The position numbers and the translations under genes are program-made. This document shows, piece after piece, positions 23,308 to 32,434 of a DNA stretch of 64,000 nt. The stretch lies in NCBI GenBank assembly GCA_964615095.1, contig CAZTPX010000039.1, positions 1 through 64,000 on the forward strand, read 5' to 3'. Source of the DNA: JANXQG01 sp964615095 (GTDB lineage Bacteria; Planctomycetota; Planctomycetia; Pirellulales; Thermoguttaceae). A model generated the notes under the pieces. The model was given only the letters and a program-made list of their open reading frames with translations, was not told the origin of the DNA and did no database searches. How positions within the stretch are numbered: the first letter of the stretch is position 1; each line of letters starts with the position of its first letter.

Positions 23308-24775
23308 GCAGTTCGAGTCCCGCATCGACGTCCGTGAGGTCGGCCGTGTCATCGAGGTAGGCGACGGCATCGCCCGCGTCTACGGCCTGTCGAACGTCAT
23401 GGCCAACGAGATGGTCCAGTTCCCCGGCGATGTCTACGGCCTGGCCTTCAACCTCGAAGAGAATTCGGTGGGCGTCATCATCCTGGGCGACTACCTGAAG
23501 ATCGAAGAGGGCGACGAGGTTTGCAGCACCGGCCGCTTGCTGAGCGTACCGGTGGGCGATGCCGTATTGGGCCGCGTGCTCGATCCACTGGGCACTCCAT
23601 TGGACGGCGGTCCCCCGCTAGTCACCTCCGAGCGGCGCCCGGTGGAGACGACCGCTCCCGGCGTGGCCGGCCGCCAGCCGGTGAACGTGCCGTTGCAAAC
23701 CGGCATCAAGGCTATCGACGCCATGACGCCCATCGGCCGCGGCCAGCGGGAACTGATCATCGGCGACCGCCGTACCGGCAAGACGGCCATCTGCATCGAT
23801 ACGATCATCAATCAGAAGAACACCGGCGTGAAGTGCTTCTACGTGGCCATCGGCCAGAAGGAATCGAACATCGCCGCGCTGGTCGAGATGCTCCGCCGCC
23901 AGGGCGCGATGGATTACACGACGGTGATCGTGGCCGGCGCCAGCGATCCGGCCCCGCTGCAGTACGTGGCTCCCTACGCCGGCTGCGCCATGGCCGAGTA
24001 CTTCATGTACAAGGGCCAGGACGCCTTGATCATTTACGACGACCTCTCGAAGCAAGCCCAGGCATACCGGCAGATCTCGCTGCTGATGCGGCGTCCGCCG
24101 GGACGCGAGGCCTACCCGGGCGACATTTTCTACGCCCACAGCCGGCTCTTGGAGCGTGCCGCCCGGCTCAGCAAGGAACTCGGTGGCGGCTCGCTCACCG
24201 CCCTGCCTATCGTGGAGACGCTCGAAGGGGAGGTCTCGGCCTATATTCCCACGAACGTGATCTCCATCACCGACGGGCAGATCTACTTGCAACCGGACCT
24301 GTTTTTCGCCGGGCAGCGGCCCGCCATGAACGTGGGCATTTCCGTGTCCCGCGTGGGCGGCAACGCCCAGGTGCCGGCCATGAAGAAGGTGGCGGGCGGC
24401 CTGCGGTTGGACTTGGCCGCCTTCCGCGAGCTAGAGGCTTTCGCTCAGTTGGGCACCGACGTCGACGCCGCCACTCAGGCCCGCTTGGACCGCGGCTACC
24501 GCATGACGGAGTTGCTCAAGCAAGGGCTTTACAATCCTATGCCGGTTATCGACCAGGTGTTGAGCATTTATGCCGGCACGCGCGGGCATCTCGATAAGGT
24601 TCCCCTGAAGGACGTGCATGCCTGGGAGAGCGGATTCCTGCAATTCGTGCGCGAGCAGAAGCAGGCGCTCTATAAGAAACTGGATGAAACCAAGAAGTTG
24701 GACGACGCTGCATTTGCCGAGATCAACGCCGCGATTGGGGAGTTCCAGAAGACGTTTGCAACAAAAAATAAATAG
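23258..24775 (+). CDS. atpA: F1Fo ATP synthase subunit alpha
   Basis: About 505 residues, the regulatory nucleotide-binding subunit of F1. Walker A is GDRRTGKTAI near residue 170. Other family landmarks are VGDGIARVYGLSNV, AYPGDIFYAHSRLLERAA, and ISVSRVGGNAQVPAMKKVAG with the arginine finger. The ATG at 23258 has AGGAG 5 bases upstream; the in-frame GTG at 23252 overlaps that site. Its start lies inside the end of atpH. Confidence 0.97.
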   Translation: MRFKADEIASVIQQEVEQFESRIDVREVGRVIEVGDGIARVYGLSNVMANEMVQFPGDVYGLAFNLEENSVGVIILGDYLKIEEGDEVCSTGRLLSVPVGDAVLGRVLDPLGTPLDGGPPLVTSERRPVETTAPGVAGRQPVNVPLQTGIKAIDAMTPIGRGQRELIIGDRRTGKTAICIDTIINQKNTGVKCFYVAIGQKESNIAALVEMLRRQGAMDYTTVIVAGASDPAPLQYVAPYAGCAMAEYFMYKGQDALIIYDDLSKQAQAYRQISLLMRRPPGREAYPGDIFYAHSRLLERAARLSKELGGGSLTALPIVETLEGEVSAYIPTNVISITDGQIYLQPDLFFAGQRPAMNVGISVSRVGGNAQVPAMKKVAGGLRLDLAAFRELEAFAQLGTDVDAATQARLDRGYRMTELLKQGLYNPMPVIDQVLSIYAGTRGHLDKVPLKDVHAWESGFLQFVREQKQALYKKLDETKKLDDAAFAEINAAIGEFQKTFATKNK

Positions 24776-24783
24776 GGAGAAGT

Positions 24784-25035
24784 GGACCCCCGCCAGCTTG
24801 CCGGGCAGGTGAACAAGTCTTATGAGCGAAACAAGTAACCTCCTCGAAACCCCTCGACCCCTGCCGGCTTGTCCGACCGGTGAAGAAGTCTTGTTAGCGC
24901 GGCGAGCTGCGGCCATCGCTCACAATACTCATTCACCTGCCGAGCAAGCCGGCGGGGGTCTGGGAAATGTTAATGGACGTTTCTTCTTTGCTCACAAGAC
25001 TTATTCACCTGCCGGGCAAGCCGGCAGGGGTCGGC
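24784..25035. repeat. Cluster of four palindromic repeats inside the atp operon
   Basis: Four copies of a roughly 45-base unit with core CCCCTGCCGGCTTGCCCGGC followed by AGGTGAATAAGTCTT. Two are in one orientation (24784-24828, 24857-24905) and two inverted (24919-24965, 24991-25035), so large stem-loops can form between them. This fills nearly the whole atpA-atpG gap. The arrangement resembles BIME-type clusters, which can stabilise upstream mRNA or bind gyrase in other bacteria; any such role here is inference. Confidence 0.8.
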
Positions 25036-25076
25036 TACTTCATTCATACCGATAACCATCACCTGCCCCTTCCCTC

Positions 25077-25955
25077 ATGGCTAAAGCCAAAGCACTAGAC
25101 CGACGACGTAAATCGATCCGCAGCATTCGCAAGATCACGCGGACGATGGAGTTGATCTCCACGGCACGCTTCCGCAAGGCCATGGACCGCGCCGTAGCGG
25201 CGTCCTCGTACACCAAGCGGATCATCGCCCTGGTCGGCCACCTCACCACGGCCGGGCTGGAGGTCAAGCACCCGCTGCTGGAGGCCCATGCGGAAACGTC
25301 GAAGGCCGTGCTGCTGGTGCTCTCGGCCAATCGCGGGCTATGCGGCGGATACAACGGCAGCGTCTTGCGCCTGGGAATGAACCAGTTGAAACAGCTTCAG
25401 TCCACGGTGCCCGACGTCCGCTTGGAGGTCTCCGGTAAGCGCGGCATCTCAGCCTTCCGCTTCCGCAAGATCGATATTGCCGAGCGTTTCACGCAGTTCG
25501 ACGATAAGCCGACGTTTGCGGAAGTGGAAGTGCTGGCCAATCGCTACCTGGAATGGTACCAGTCGGGCCGCCTTGACCGCCTGGATATCATTTACACGAA
25601 GTTCGAAAGTCTCGGCCGGCAATACGCCGTGGCGGAAACGTTGCTGCCCCTGGCCGACTTGAGCGGCGAAGGCGAACACCACAACGGCATCCAGGTGCAA
25701 TATGAATTCCTGCCTTCGGCGGCGAGCATTGTCGACGAGGTCGTGCCGGCCAGCTTCAAGGTGAAGCTCTTCAAGTGCTTCCTGGACGCGGCCGTGAGCG
25801 AGCAGATCGCGCGTCGCGTGGCCATGAAGAATGCCACGGAGAACGCCGAGTCGATGATCGGCAGCCTCTCGATCGCCTACAACCGCGCCCGCCAGGGACA
25901 GATCACCGGAGAACTGCTGGAGATTATTGGAGGAGCGGAGGCGCTCAATAAGTAA
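25077..25955 (+). CDS. atpG: F1Fo ATP synthase subunit gamma
   Basis: A 292-residue central rotor shaft. The N-terminal helix is the conserved RRRKSIRSIRKITRTMELIS, followed by VLLVLSANRGLCGGYNG near residue 85. The C-terminal helix has ENAESMIGSLSIAYNRARQG QITGEL-type sequence, normally the best conserved part. Start ATG at 25077 gives MAKAKALDRRR. It is separated from atpA by the palindromic repeat cluster. Confidence 0.96.
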   Translation: MAKAKALDRRRKSIRSIRKITRTMELISTARFRKAMDRAVAASSYTKRIIALVGHLTTAGLEVKHPLLEAHAETSKAVLLVLSANRGLCGGYNGSVLRLGMNQLKQLQSTVPDVRLEVSGKRGISAFRFRKIDIAERFTQFDDKPTFAEVEVLANRYLEWYQSGRLDRLDIIYTKFESLGRQYAVAETLLPLADLSGEGEHHNGIQVQYEFLPSAASIVDEVVPASFKVKLFKCFLDAAVSEQIARRVAMKNATENAESMIGSLSIAYNRARQGQITGELLEIIGGAEALNK

Positions 25956-26018
25956 GGATGCGCTTGCCGCGAACAATCTGAGATTTTGGATTCCAAATTT
26001 GAAATTGGTTAACGAAAC

Positions 26019-27488
26019 ATGTCCACTACAGTAACCCCTTCTGCCCCTTCGCAAGCCCACGTGGGCCGCGTGACCCAGATCATCGGCTCGACCTTCGACG
26101 CGGAGTTTCCCGACGGCCGCTTGCCGCCGATTTATAACGCCGTGCAAATCGAGGCCGAGCTCAAGGGCGTGAAAGTCCGCCTCACCGGCGAGATCCAGGC
26201 CCAGCTTGGCGGCGGGCGCGTCCGCTGCGTCGCCTTGGGCAGCACCGACGGTATGGTCCGCGGCATGGCCTGCACCGATACCGGCGCCCCGGTGCGGGTG
26301 CCCGTGGGCAAGGCCACGCTGGGGCGCGTCTTCAACCTGCTGGGCGAACCGGTCGACAATCGCGGCCCCGTCCAGGCCGAAGAGTGGTGGCCCATCCACC
26401 GCGACGCCCCGCCGGTCACCGACCTCTCCACGAAGACGGAAATCTTCGAGACGGGCATCAAGGTCATCGATCTGCTCACGCCCTTTGTCCGCGGCGGCAA
26501 GGCCGGCTTGTTCGGCGGGGCAGGGTTGGGCAAGACGGTCATCCTGCAGGAACTGATCGCCCGCATCGCCTCCGCCCACGGCGGTTTCTCCGTGTTTGCC
26601 GGCGTGGGCGAGCGGACTCGCGAGGGCAACGACCTCTGGCTGGAAATGCAGAACGCCAAGATTGGCGACACGGGCCGCGCCGTCATCGACCAGACATGCA
26701 TGGTCTTCGGCCAGATGAACGAGCCGCCCGGCGCCCGTCTGCGCGTCGCGCTTTCGGCCCTCACGATGGCCGAATACTTCCGCGATTCGACCGGCTCCGA
26801 CGTGCTCTTGTTCATCGACAACATCTTCCGTTTCTCGCAGGCCGGCAGCGAGGTCTCGGCCCTCTTGGGCCGCATGCCTTCGGCCGTGGGTTACCAGCCC
26901 ACCTTGGCCACAGAGATGGGCCAGTTGCAGGAACGGATCACCTCCACGAACCGCGGGGCCATCACCTCGGTGCAGGCCGTGTACGTGCCGGCCGACGACC
27001 CGACGGACCCTGCCCCGGCCGCGGCCTTCGGCCAGTTGGACGCCTTTATTTACTTGGAGCGCGCGATTTCCGAGAAGGGCATTTATCCGGCCGTCGATCC
27101 CTTGGCTTCTTCCAGCCGCGTGCTCGATCCGCAGTACGTGGGCGAGCGGCACTACAACTGTGCCCGGCGGGTGCAGACCACCTTGCAGCGCTACCGCGAG
27201 TTGCAAGACATCATCGCCATTCTCGGCGTTGACGAGTTGAGCGAATCGGACAAGCTGGTGGTGCATCGTGCCCGGCGGATGGAGCGGTTCCTTTCGCAGC
27301 CCTTCCTGGTGGCGCAGGTCTTTACCGGCAAGCCGGGCGAGATCACGCCGCTGGCCGAGACAGTCCGCAGTTTTGAGGAGATTGCCGACGGCAAGTGGGA
27401 CCATCTGCCCGAAGAAGCCTTCATGTATGTGGGAGCGATCGAGCAAGCCGACGAGCAGGCGAAGAAGATCGCCGCCGCGGCGAAGTAG
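26019..27488 (+). CDS. atpD: F1Fo ATP synthase subunit beta
   Basis: A 489-residue catalytic subunit. Walker A is GGAGLGKTVILQEL (Leu replaces the usual Val), near residue 170. Others are FAGVGERTREGNDLW, the Walker B LLFIDNIFRFSQAGSEVSAL, and the DELSEE-type motif DELSESDK near residue 410. The N-terminus has about 12 extra residues before VGRVTQIIGS. Catalytic residues look complete. It is followed 9 bases later by atpC. Confidence 0.97.
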   Translation: MSTTVTPSAPSQAHVGRVTQIIGSTFDAEFPDGRLPPIYNAVQIEAELKGVKVRLTGEIQAQLGGGRVRCVALGSTDGMVRGMACTDTGAPVRVPVGKATLGRVFNLLGEPVDNRGPVQAEEWWPIHRDAPPVTDLSTKTEIFETGIKVIDLLTPFVRGGKAGLFGGAGLGKTVILQELIARIASAHGGFSVFAGVGERTREGNDLWLEMQNAKIGDTGRAVIDQTCMVFGQMNEPPGARLRVALSALTMAEYFRDSTGSDVLLFIDNIFRFSQAGSEVSALLGRMPSAVGYQPTLATEMGQLQERITSTNRGAITSVQAVYVPADDPTDPAPAAAFGQLDAFIYLERAISEKGIYPAVDPLASSSRVLDPQYVGERHYNCARRVQTTLQRYRELQDIIAILGVDELSESDKLVVHRARRMERFLSQPFLVAQVFTGKPGEITPLAETVRSFEEIADGKWDHLPEEAFMYVGAIEQADEQAKKIAAAAK

Positions 27489-27497
27489 GAAGTACCC

Positions 27498-27899
27498 ATG
27501 GCCGAACTAACGTGCATTGTCGTCACACCCGAACAGACCGTCCGCGATACGCCGGCCGATTTTGTCGCCGTAACGCTCTTCGACGGCGAGATCGGTATCG
27601 GGCCGGGGCACACGCCGCTGATCGGACGGCTGGGTTGCGGCGAGATGCGGATCCGCAACGGCAACCAGATCGAGCGTTTTTACGTCGAGGGCGGATTCGT
27701 CGAGGTGGTGGAGAATGTTGTCTCGCTCTTGACCAAGCGGGCCGTTGCCGCCGACAAGATCGACGAGGAAGCTGCCGAGCGGCAGATAGAGACCGCCCGC
27801 AGTCAGCCGGCCCGCACGCCCGAGCTTATGGCGGCCCGCGAATTGGCGGTGGCCCAGGGCCGCGCCCAGTTGCACATCGCCCGCCGGGAAAATGCGTAG
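27498..27899 (+). CDS. atpC: F1Fo ATP synthase subunit epsilon
   Basis: A 133-residue regulatory subunit: an N-terminal beta-sandwich (ADFVAVTLFDGEIGIGPGHT, then PLIGRLGCGEMRI) and a C-terminal helical hairpin with ELAVAQGRAQLHIARR. It can restrain ATP hydrolysis by extending this hairpin. It closes the operon; a strong hairpin lies 41 bases downstream. Confidence 0.93.
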   Translation: MAELTCIVVTPEQTVRDTPADFVAVTLFDGEIGIGPGHTPLIGRLGCGEMRIRNGNQIERFYVEGGFVEVVENVVSLLTKRAVAADKIDEEAAERQIETARSQPARTPELMAARELAVAQGRAQLHIARRENA

Positions 27900-27939
27900 A
27901 TAAGATCCTTGCCGGCATCTTTGCCCCGTAGGGGCACGT

Positions 27940-28103
27940 GAGAATAGCCCAGCGATTTATCGCTGGGCCATTGTGGCATAAGAACTTGACCAGTCCCGTA
28001 GGGACGATTGAACGCGTCGCAATCTGTTCACCTCAACCGTCCCTACGGGACTGTCACGAGACTTGACACCATGTACCCAGCGATAAATCGCTGGGCTATT
28101 CTC
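27940..28103. repeat. Nested inverted repeats after atpC, possible terminator
   Basis: Two arms (27940-27968 and 28076-28103) are complementary over 28 bases, and each is itself a hairpin: CCCAGCGATTTATCGCTGGG has 9-base arms. Inside lie a second complementary pair built on GTCCCGTAGGGACG (27993-28006) and CCGTCCCTACGGGAC (28038-28052). The region may end atp transcription or be a pair of mobile palindromes. No U-run follows. Confidence 0.75.
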
Positions 28104-28159
28104 AAATGACCCTCTGGGTCAAGATGGGGCGATTCATCGGTCGACAGCCGGTTAGTAAA

Positions 28160-28393
28160 CTACTCGTTCGTCTGCCCCATCAGATCGCCGATAAACTGGC
28201 TGACGCCTTCGTGGTCGAAAATCACAGGAACGCCTCCCGTCGCGATATAGACGGCTAGGCCGTCGCGCATAAAAAATGCGTCGCGATGGTCGACCTCGAA
28301 ACGATCGCCGTTGACCAGGGCTACGGCAAAGGGGCGAAAAGGGTCGCGAGACCTGAATGCCGCTAAGGTTTGCTCGAAATTATCCGCTGTCAT
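28160..28393 (-). CDS. Small conserved-type hypothetical protein
   Basis: A 77-residue soluble protein with no signal peptide: FRSRDPFRPFAVALVNGDRF then EVDHRDAFFMRDGLAVYIA. This resembles a family of short planctomycete proteins that share an RPF...L.NGD..EV core, which I know only as uncharacterised. It is monocistronic as far as can be seen and converges on the ATP synthase operon. Confidence 0.65.
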   Translation of the reverse strand: MTADNFEQTLAAFRSRDPFRPFAVALVNGDRFEVDHRDAFFMRDGLAVYIATGGVPVIFDHEGVSQFIGDLMGQTNE

Positions 28394-28426
28394 TGGCCAA
28401 TCTCCCGCGTGTCTGTTCAGTATATT

Positions 28427-29043
28427 TTACTTGGATGCATCCGGCGGAGCAATCGACGAATCCTCCCACGATTCCAGCTCTGGCGCGGACGACGGAGAGA
28501 GCGGCGTTTTGCCGCATTCTTCCGGATAGCGCGTCCGCTGGCAAGTCCTTCCGCTCTTCTCATCGAAGGTCTCAACTCTTGCAGCGAAGATCGCTAGGGT
28601 TGCGCCCGCGTAGCCCAGCGTCCCCAGCAGATAAGCGGCCATGAACGTGTCGAAACCGCTGCCCGGCGAATTGCGACTCTCCTCTAACATCATGCTGGCC
28701 GCGCCCGGGCAGGCCAGCAGAAACGGCATGCAGGGTGCCAAGCCCAGTTGCATCCCGTCGCCACCGCCCCGGGCCCCCATGGCAACTACCGGGCAGCAGC
28801 ACAGAATGTAACCGCCGCCAACCAGAAGAACGACGAGGCAAACCGTGCGACCGCGTTGATATCGCCGGACGGGGAGCCGCGCATTCTCTCGTGGGCGACC
28901 CAGAGCGCAAACCCGAGCGCGGCGGCATACAGGACGCGGAGGACAAAATAGCGTGTCCGCCGCGAGATGGTGACCACTTCCACGGCCAGGATTGGTCCCG
29001 GCCAGATCCGCAGATTGCCCAAAAATCGCCCCATAGCTCCCAT
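28427..29043 (-). pseudogene. Internally deleted, frameshifted duplicate of the ABC-2 permease
   Basis: The frame from 29043 (MGAMGRFLGNLRIWPGPILA) parallels the first 80-odd residues of the permease at 29213-30937. In another frame, the 217-codon ORF ending at 28427 carries LLACPGAASMMLEE and TFMAAYLLGTLGYAGATLAI, matching the permease's last 90 residues. About 400 central residues are missing and the two pieces are out of frame near 28800. The upstream sequence (CATATCCGCGCGG...GCGAGGGAAGCGGG) is also duplicated. It cannot make a full transporter. Confidence 0.75.
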
Positions 29044-29117
29044 GCCAGTCCCTCGCGATGGAAATACTTGCTTTCAGCATATCCGCGCGGCCGACGCGAG
29101 GGAAGCGGGCGAGCCGC

Positions 29118-29216
29118 GTAGGATAGGTTTGTAACCTGTCACTTCGCAGGCAGACCGTGAAAACGACGACTCTCGGGCTTCGTGCGATTTCGCGACAGGT
29201 TGTAAACCTATCCTAC
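29118..29216. repeat. Inverted repeat overlapping the permease stop
   Basis: Arms at 29118-29140 (GTAGGATAGGTTTGTAACCT...) and 29194-29216 are complementary over 23 bases with two mismatches. The right arm contains the stop codon of the 29213-30937 gene. It may serve as a terminator between the permease and its relic. Confidence 0.7.
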
Positions 29217-30937
29217 GACACCTTTCGCCGCCACCACGATTCGGCGAATCGCCCCAGCACCCTGCCGTTCTTCTTGTCGAATTGCCCAATCGCCTTGACC
29301 ATCAGAACGCGTGCGGCAACCGCATAGCTGATCGTGCCAATCAAGTAGGCCCCCAGGCCCATTAGGATTAGCGGGCTAAACGAATAATCTGTCATCGAGC
29401 CGATCGTCAGACTGGCGATGCCGGGCCCGGCCAGCAGAAACGCCGGGGAGAACGGCATGAGCAGCCCGCAGCAGCACGACGAGACGCCGCCCAAGAGACC
29501 GGCGATTCCCAGTGCCGCGCCCGTGGCGCGGAGCGTAGTCGCGGCAGTTTGCGAGCAGTAAATGCCCAGCGCGGCCGCAAACGCCGCCAGGATCGCCAGG
29601 TCCAGCAGCGAAAAGGCGATGCCCAAGATATAGGAAGGCCGCAAGAGGATGGCCGGCAGCCAGACCACGACCAGCAGCGGCGCCAGCCCGCGCAGCGACC
29701 AGATGCTGCCCAGAATCTTGGCCTTGATTATCTCGCCAGATTCTAACGGCGTGCTGATCAGCGAGGTCCAGCAGTCCCGCTCCCTTTCGCTCGTGATCGA
29801 ACCGGCCGCCCGCGCGATCAAGAGCAACAGGCCGCAGCAGCAGAGGAAGGTGGACATGCCGATGGCGTAGTAACAATAGGATTCCCCGTTCTGTGTGGAG
29901 GGTTGCCCCAAGGATGTGAAGAAGAAACAAATCGTGGTCCCGCAAACCACGATGAAAATCAGCGCCAGCAGGAGGAAGCCCAGCGTGCCCAGCCGCCAGG
30001 ATCCCGACTCGGCATACAGTTCTTTCCAGTACATGGGATTATCGCCGATCTGGCCGCGGAACTGGAAGAGCGGTCTCCGCCGGCCGCGCTTGCGGGCCGC
30101 TTTGCCCGCTTCGCGGAGATGGATGCGGCGCATGAAAAGGACCGCGGGAATCAGCGCGATCCCACCCGCCAGCAACTGATTGCGGATCATGGCGAGGAGC
30201 ATCTGCCAGGAGTCGCCGCCGGAGCGAACCTCCATGAACGTCACGACCGGATTGGTGGCGCTGAGTTGCTCCATGACGGGTTGAAACCAGACCGCGGCGG
30301 AACCGAGCCGGGCCAAGAGGAACGAAATCGGCGTGGGCAGCACCCAGAGGCAAAAGAACGCGAGATAGGCAAGCACGACCGCGCCGCGGACCTTGGCTGC
30401 CCAGACGGATACGGCGATGGAAACCGTCGCCACGAAAAAGACCGTGCTCAGAGTGATGATCGCTAGCGAGAAGACGGCCTGCGGCGCGATGCCGCCCATG
30501 AGCATGGCCAGCGCCAGCACGGGTACGCCGGAAAGGACAAAAAAGACGATCTTCAGCACCTGGCCGCCCAGTTTGCCGATGATGATCTCCAGGTTGCTCA
30601 GCGGTGTGGCATACAGGTACTCGATGGTTCGGCGCTCGCGTTCCAGGGCGATGGCCCCTGCCGCCAGGGCCGGGCCGATGAGCAGAACGGCCGCCAGTTG
30701 CATTACGCCGAAGGCCGCGAAGAAGGCTGCGCAGAAGCTCGCGCTGGAGTTCGTGTCGGCGAAACTCGATCGGAAGGTTTCCAGGTAGGTGGTCGCGAGC
30801 GCAATGAACAAGGCGGCGGCATAGGCTGTGCGCAGCACGAAATGCCGCGTCCGCCTGGTCGCCGTGATCACTTCCACGGCCAGAACCGGTCCCGGCCAGA
30901 TCCGTAGATTGCCCAAAAATCGCCCGGTGGCTCCCAT
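29213..30937 (-). CDS. ABC-2 type transporter permease
   Basis: A 574-residue integral membrane protein with about twelve hydrophobic segments, arranged as two similar halves. Each contains the ABC-2 permease signature of a cytoplasmic helix before the membrane: ALERERRTIEYLYATPLSNLE near residue 120 and ITSERERDCWTSLISTPLES near residue 370. This duplicated layout is typical of GldF/NosY-like export permeases in planctomycetes. No ATPase subunit gene lies next to it, so it must pair with one encoded elsewhere. Substrate unknown. Confidence 0.85.
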   Translation of the reverse strand: MGATGRFLGNLRIWPGPVLAVEVITATRRTRHFVLRTAYAAALFIALATTYLETFRSSFADTNSSASFCAAFFAAFGVMQLAAVLLIGPALAAGAIALERERRTIEYLYATPLSNLEIIIGKLGGQVLKIVFFVLSGVPVLALAMLMGGIAPQAVFSLAIITLSTVFFVATVSIAVSVWAAKVRGAVVLAYLAFFCLWVLPTPISFLLARLGSAAVWFQPVMEQLSATNPVVTFMEVRSGGDSWQMLLAMIRNQLLAGGIALIPAVLFMRRIHLREAGKAARKRGRRRPLFQFRGQIGDNPMYWKELYAESGSWRLGTLGFLLLALIFIVVCGTTICFFFTSLGQPSTQNGESYCYYAIGMSTFLCCCGLLLLIARAAGSITSERERDCWTSLISTPLESGEIIKAKILGSIWSLRGLAPLLVVVWLPAILLRPSYILGIAFSLLDLAILAAFAAALGIYCSQTAATTLRATGAALGIAGLLGGVSSCCCGLLMPFSPAFLLAGPGIASLTIGSMTDYSFSPLILMGLGAYLIGTISYAVAARVLMVKAIGQFDKKNGRVLGRFAESWWRRKVS

Positions 30938-31041
30938 GCCGGTCCTCCGCGATGGAAATACTTACCATCAGCATATCCGCGCGGCGGACGCGAGGGAAGC
31001 GGGTCGGCCTTTCGTTTAACCCGGCACGAAATATCCTCATC

Positions 31042-31088
31042 GTAACCCGAAGCGTAAGCGAGGATTCCTCGCTTACGCTTCGGGTTAC
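31042..31088. terminator. Long palindrome between cysE and the permease gene
   Basis: Two perfect 23-base arms (31042-31064, 31066-31088) around a single base. The arms read from GTAACCCGAAGCG to TAAGCGAGGA. It sits 57 bases after the serine acetyltransferase stop and before the permease start, so it could end cysE transcription, although no clear U-run follows. It may also be a mobile palindrome. Confidence 0.6.
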
Positions 31089-31144
31089 TATTGATCAACT
31101 ATCTCGCCGGCGTAATAAGCGAAGGCGGCACCGGATTGCAATAA

Positions 31145-32098
31145 TCAAATGGAATACGTATCGGCCGTGAAATGGGGGTCGCGGACGTTCAACCGCGGCT
31201 TCTCCATCGTTACCGTCGCGTGCGGTGTGACCGAACTGGTGATCCACACGCTCGAGCCGATCACGGCGTGATGTCCCACGACCGTCTGGCCGCCCAGCAC
31301 CGTGGCGTTGGCATAGATTACCACGTAGTCCTCGATTGTGGGATGCCGCTTGGTCCCACGCACGAGGTTCCCTTCCGTGTCGGTGGCAAAGCTCAAGGCG
31401 CCGAGCGTCACGCCCTGGTAGAGCTTGACCCAGTCGCCGATCTCGGTCGTCTGCCCGACGACCACGCCCGTGCCGTGGTCGATGAAGAAATACTTGCCGA
31501 TCCTGGCCCCGGGATGGATGTCGATGCCGGTGCGGCTGTGTGCCCACTCCGTCATGATGCGGGGGATGAGCGGCACTTGCAACTCGTAGAGCAGATGCGC
31601 CAGGCGATAGACGGTGATCGCCTCCAGTCCCGGGTAGCAGAAGATCACTTCGTCCAGCGACTTGCAGGCCGGATCGCCGTCGTAGGCCGCTTGCACGTCG
31701 GTAGCCAGCAGCCCGCGCACCGCCGGAATCCGCTGCAAAAACGCCACCGCTTTGGCCTGGCCGAGGGCCTCGAAGTCGGCCTTCTGCTGCGGCCCGCAGG
31801 TGAATGCCTCGCCGGCGTCGTGCCTTAGTGCCCGAGCGATCTGCTCCGTCAGTTGATCGTGCAGCCGGTCAATCAGGTCGCCCACGTGGTAGGTGATGTT
31901 CCCCAGGTGCAGCCCGTCGCGGCGTCGATAGCCCGGAAAGATGATGTCTTTCAGGCTTTCCAGGATCTCCACGATCGTTTCATAGCTGGGCAGGGGGCAA
32001 TGCCCCAGGTGCGTGATCGTGCCCAACTCGGAATAGGTCTCGACGATCTTGTCCGTCAGGTCGGGCAGGGTCTCTTTGATATGAACGTCAGTCGCCAT
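31145..32098 (-). CDS. cysE: Serine O-acetyltransferase
   Basis: About 317 residues. The enzyme makes O-acetylserine from serine and acetyl-CoA, the first step of cysteine synthesis. The N-terminal half is helical; the C-terminal half is a left-handed hexapeptide-repeat helix with DIHPGARIGKYFFIDHGTGV and VVGQTTEIGDWVKLYQGVTL, containing the expected catalytic Asp-His pair. TKRHPTIEDYVVIYANATVLGG follows. I choose the ATG at 32098 (MATDVHIKETL) with GGAG upstream; the frame is open for 50 further residues of unlikely composition. It is longer than the short CysE of enteric bacteria, as in the EpsC-type. Confidence 0.92.
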   Translation of the reverse strand: MATDVHIKETLPDLTDKIVETYSELGTITHLGHCPLPSYETIVEILESLKDIIFPGYRRRDGLHLGNITYHVGDLIDRLHDQLTEQIARALRHDAGEAFTCGPQQKADFEALGQAKAVAFLQRIPAVRGLLATDVQAAYDGDPACKSLDEVIFCYPGLEAITVYRLAHLLYELQVPLIPRIMTEWAHSRTGIDIHPGARIGKYFFIDHGTGVVVGQTTEIGDWVKLYQGVTLGALSFATDTEGNLVRGTKRHPTIEDYVVIYANATVLGGQTVVGHHAVIGSSVWITSSVTPHATVTMEKPRLNVRDPHFTADTYSI

Positions 32099-32434
32099 GG
32101 CGGGGAACTCCAAAACCAATTGCTTGGAAGAGAAAGCCCAAGGCGACGGTCGTCGCCGTGGGAAAAAACTGAACGGAAAAAAACGTGGACGCAGTCGAAA
32201 GAAGCACGCGGACAGTCCGGCTTTCAAGCCGGACCCGTACACACGCAATGGCAGGGCGTGACAGTCCGCACGCCGGCAAAGGTTACCACGTTATTGCTCC
32301 GTATCGTAGATCTTGGCCTGTTTCATACTAGGCGCAATAGTCGTCAAAATCAAGCGACTTGGTATAGACTTCGGCCGCCAGAGGGGGGAAAGTTTACAGA
32401 AACTCGCTTAGGCGACTGCCCCGGGTGGCATTCC
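32099..32434. other. Intergenic stretch upstream of cysE
   Basis: This stretch of 336 bases between cysE and the nucleotidyltransferase gene (both minus strand) should hold the cysE promoter. A search of the minus strand for the HEPN partner expected with an MNT gene found only an 11-codon frame (MKQAKIYDTEQ). Nothing else is apparent. Confidence 0.5.

Noticed and set aside
24784..25035. Repeats in the atp operon considered as CRISPR or a tRNA-like structure
   Set aside because: Units alternate in orientation and are palindromic; no regular spacing and no cloverleaf.
25449..27446. 665-codon minus-strand frame across atpG and atpD
   Set aside because: It is the mirror of strongly conserved ATP synthase genes; its histidine- and glycine-rich content is typical of an antisense shadow.
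27940..28103. Possible riboswitch after atpC
   Set aside because: It lies after the last gene and consists of simple nested palindromes; no downstream gene on that strand.
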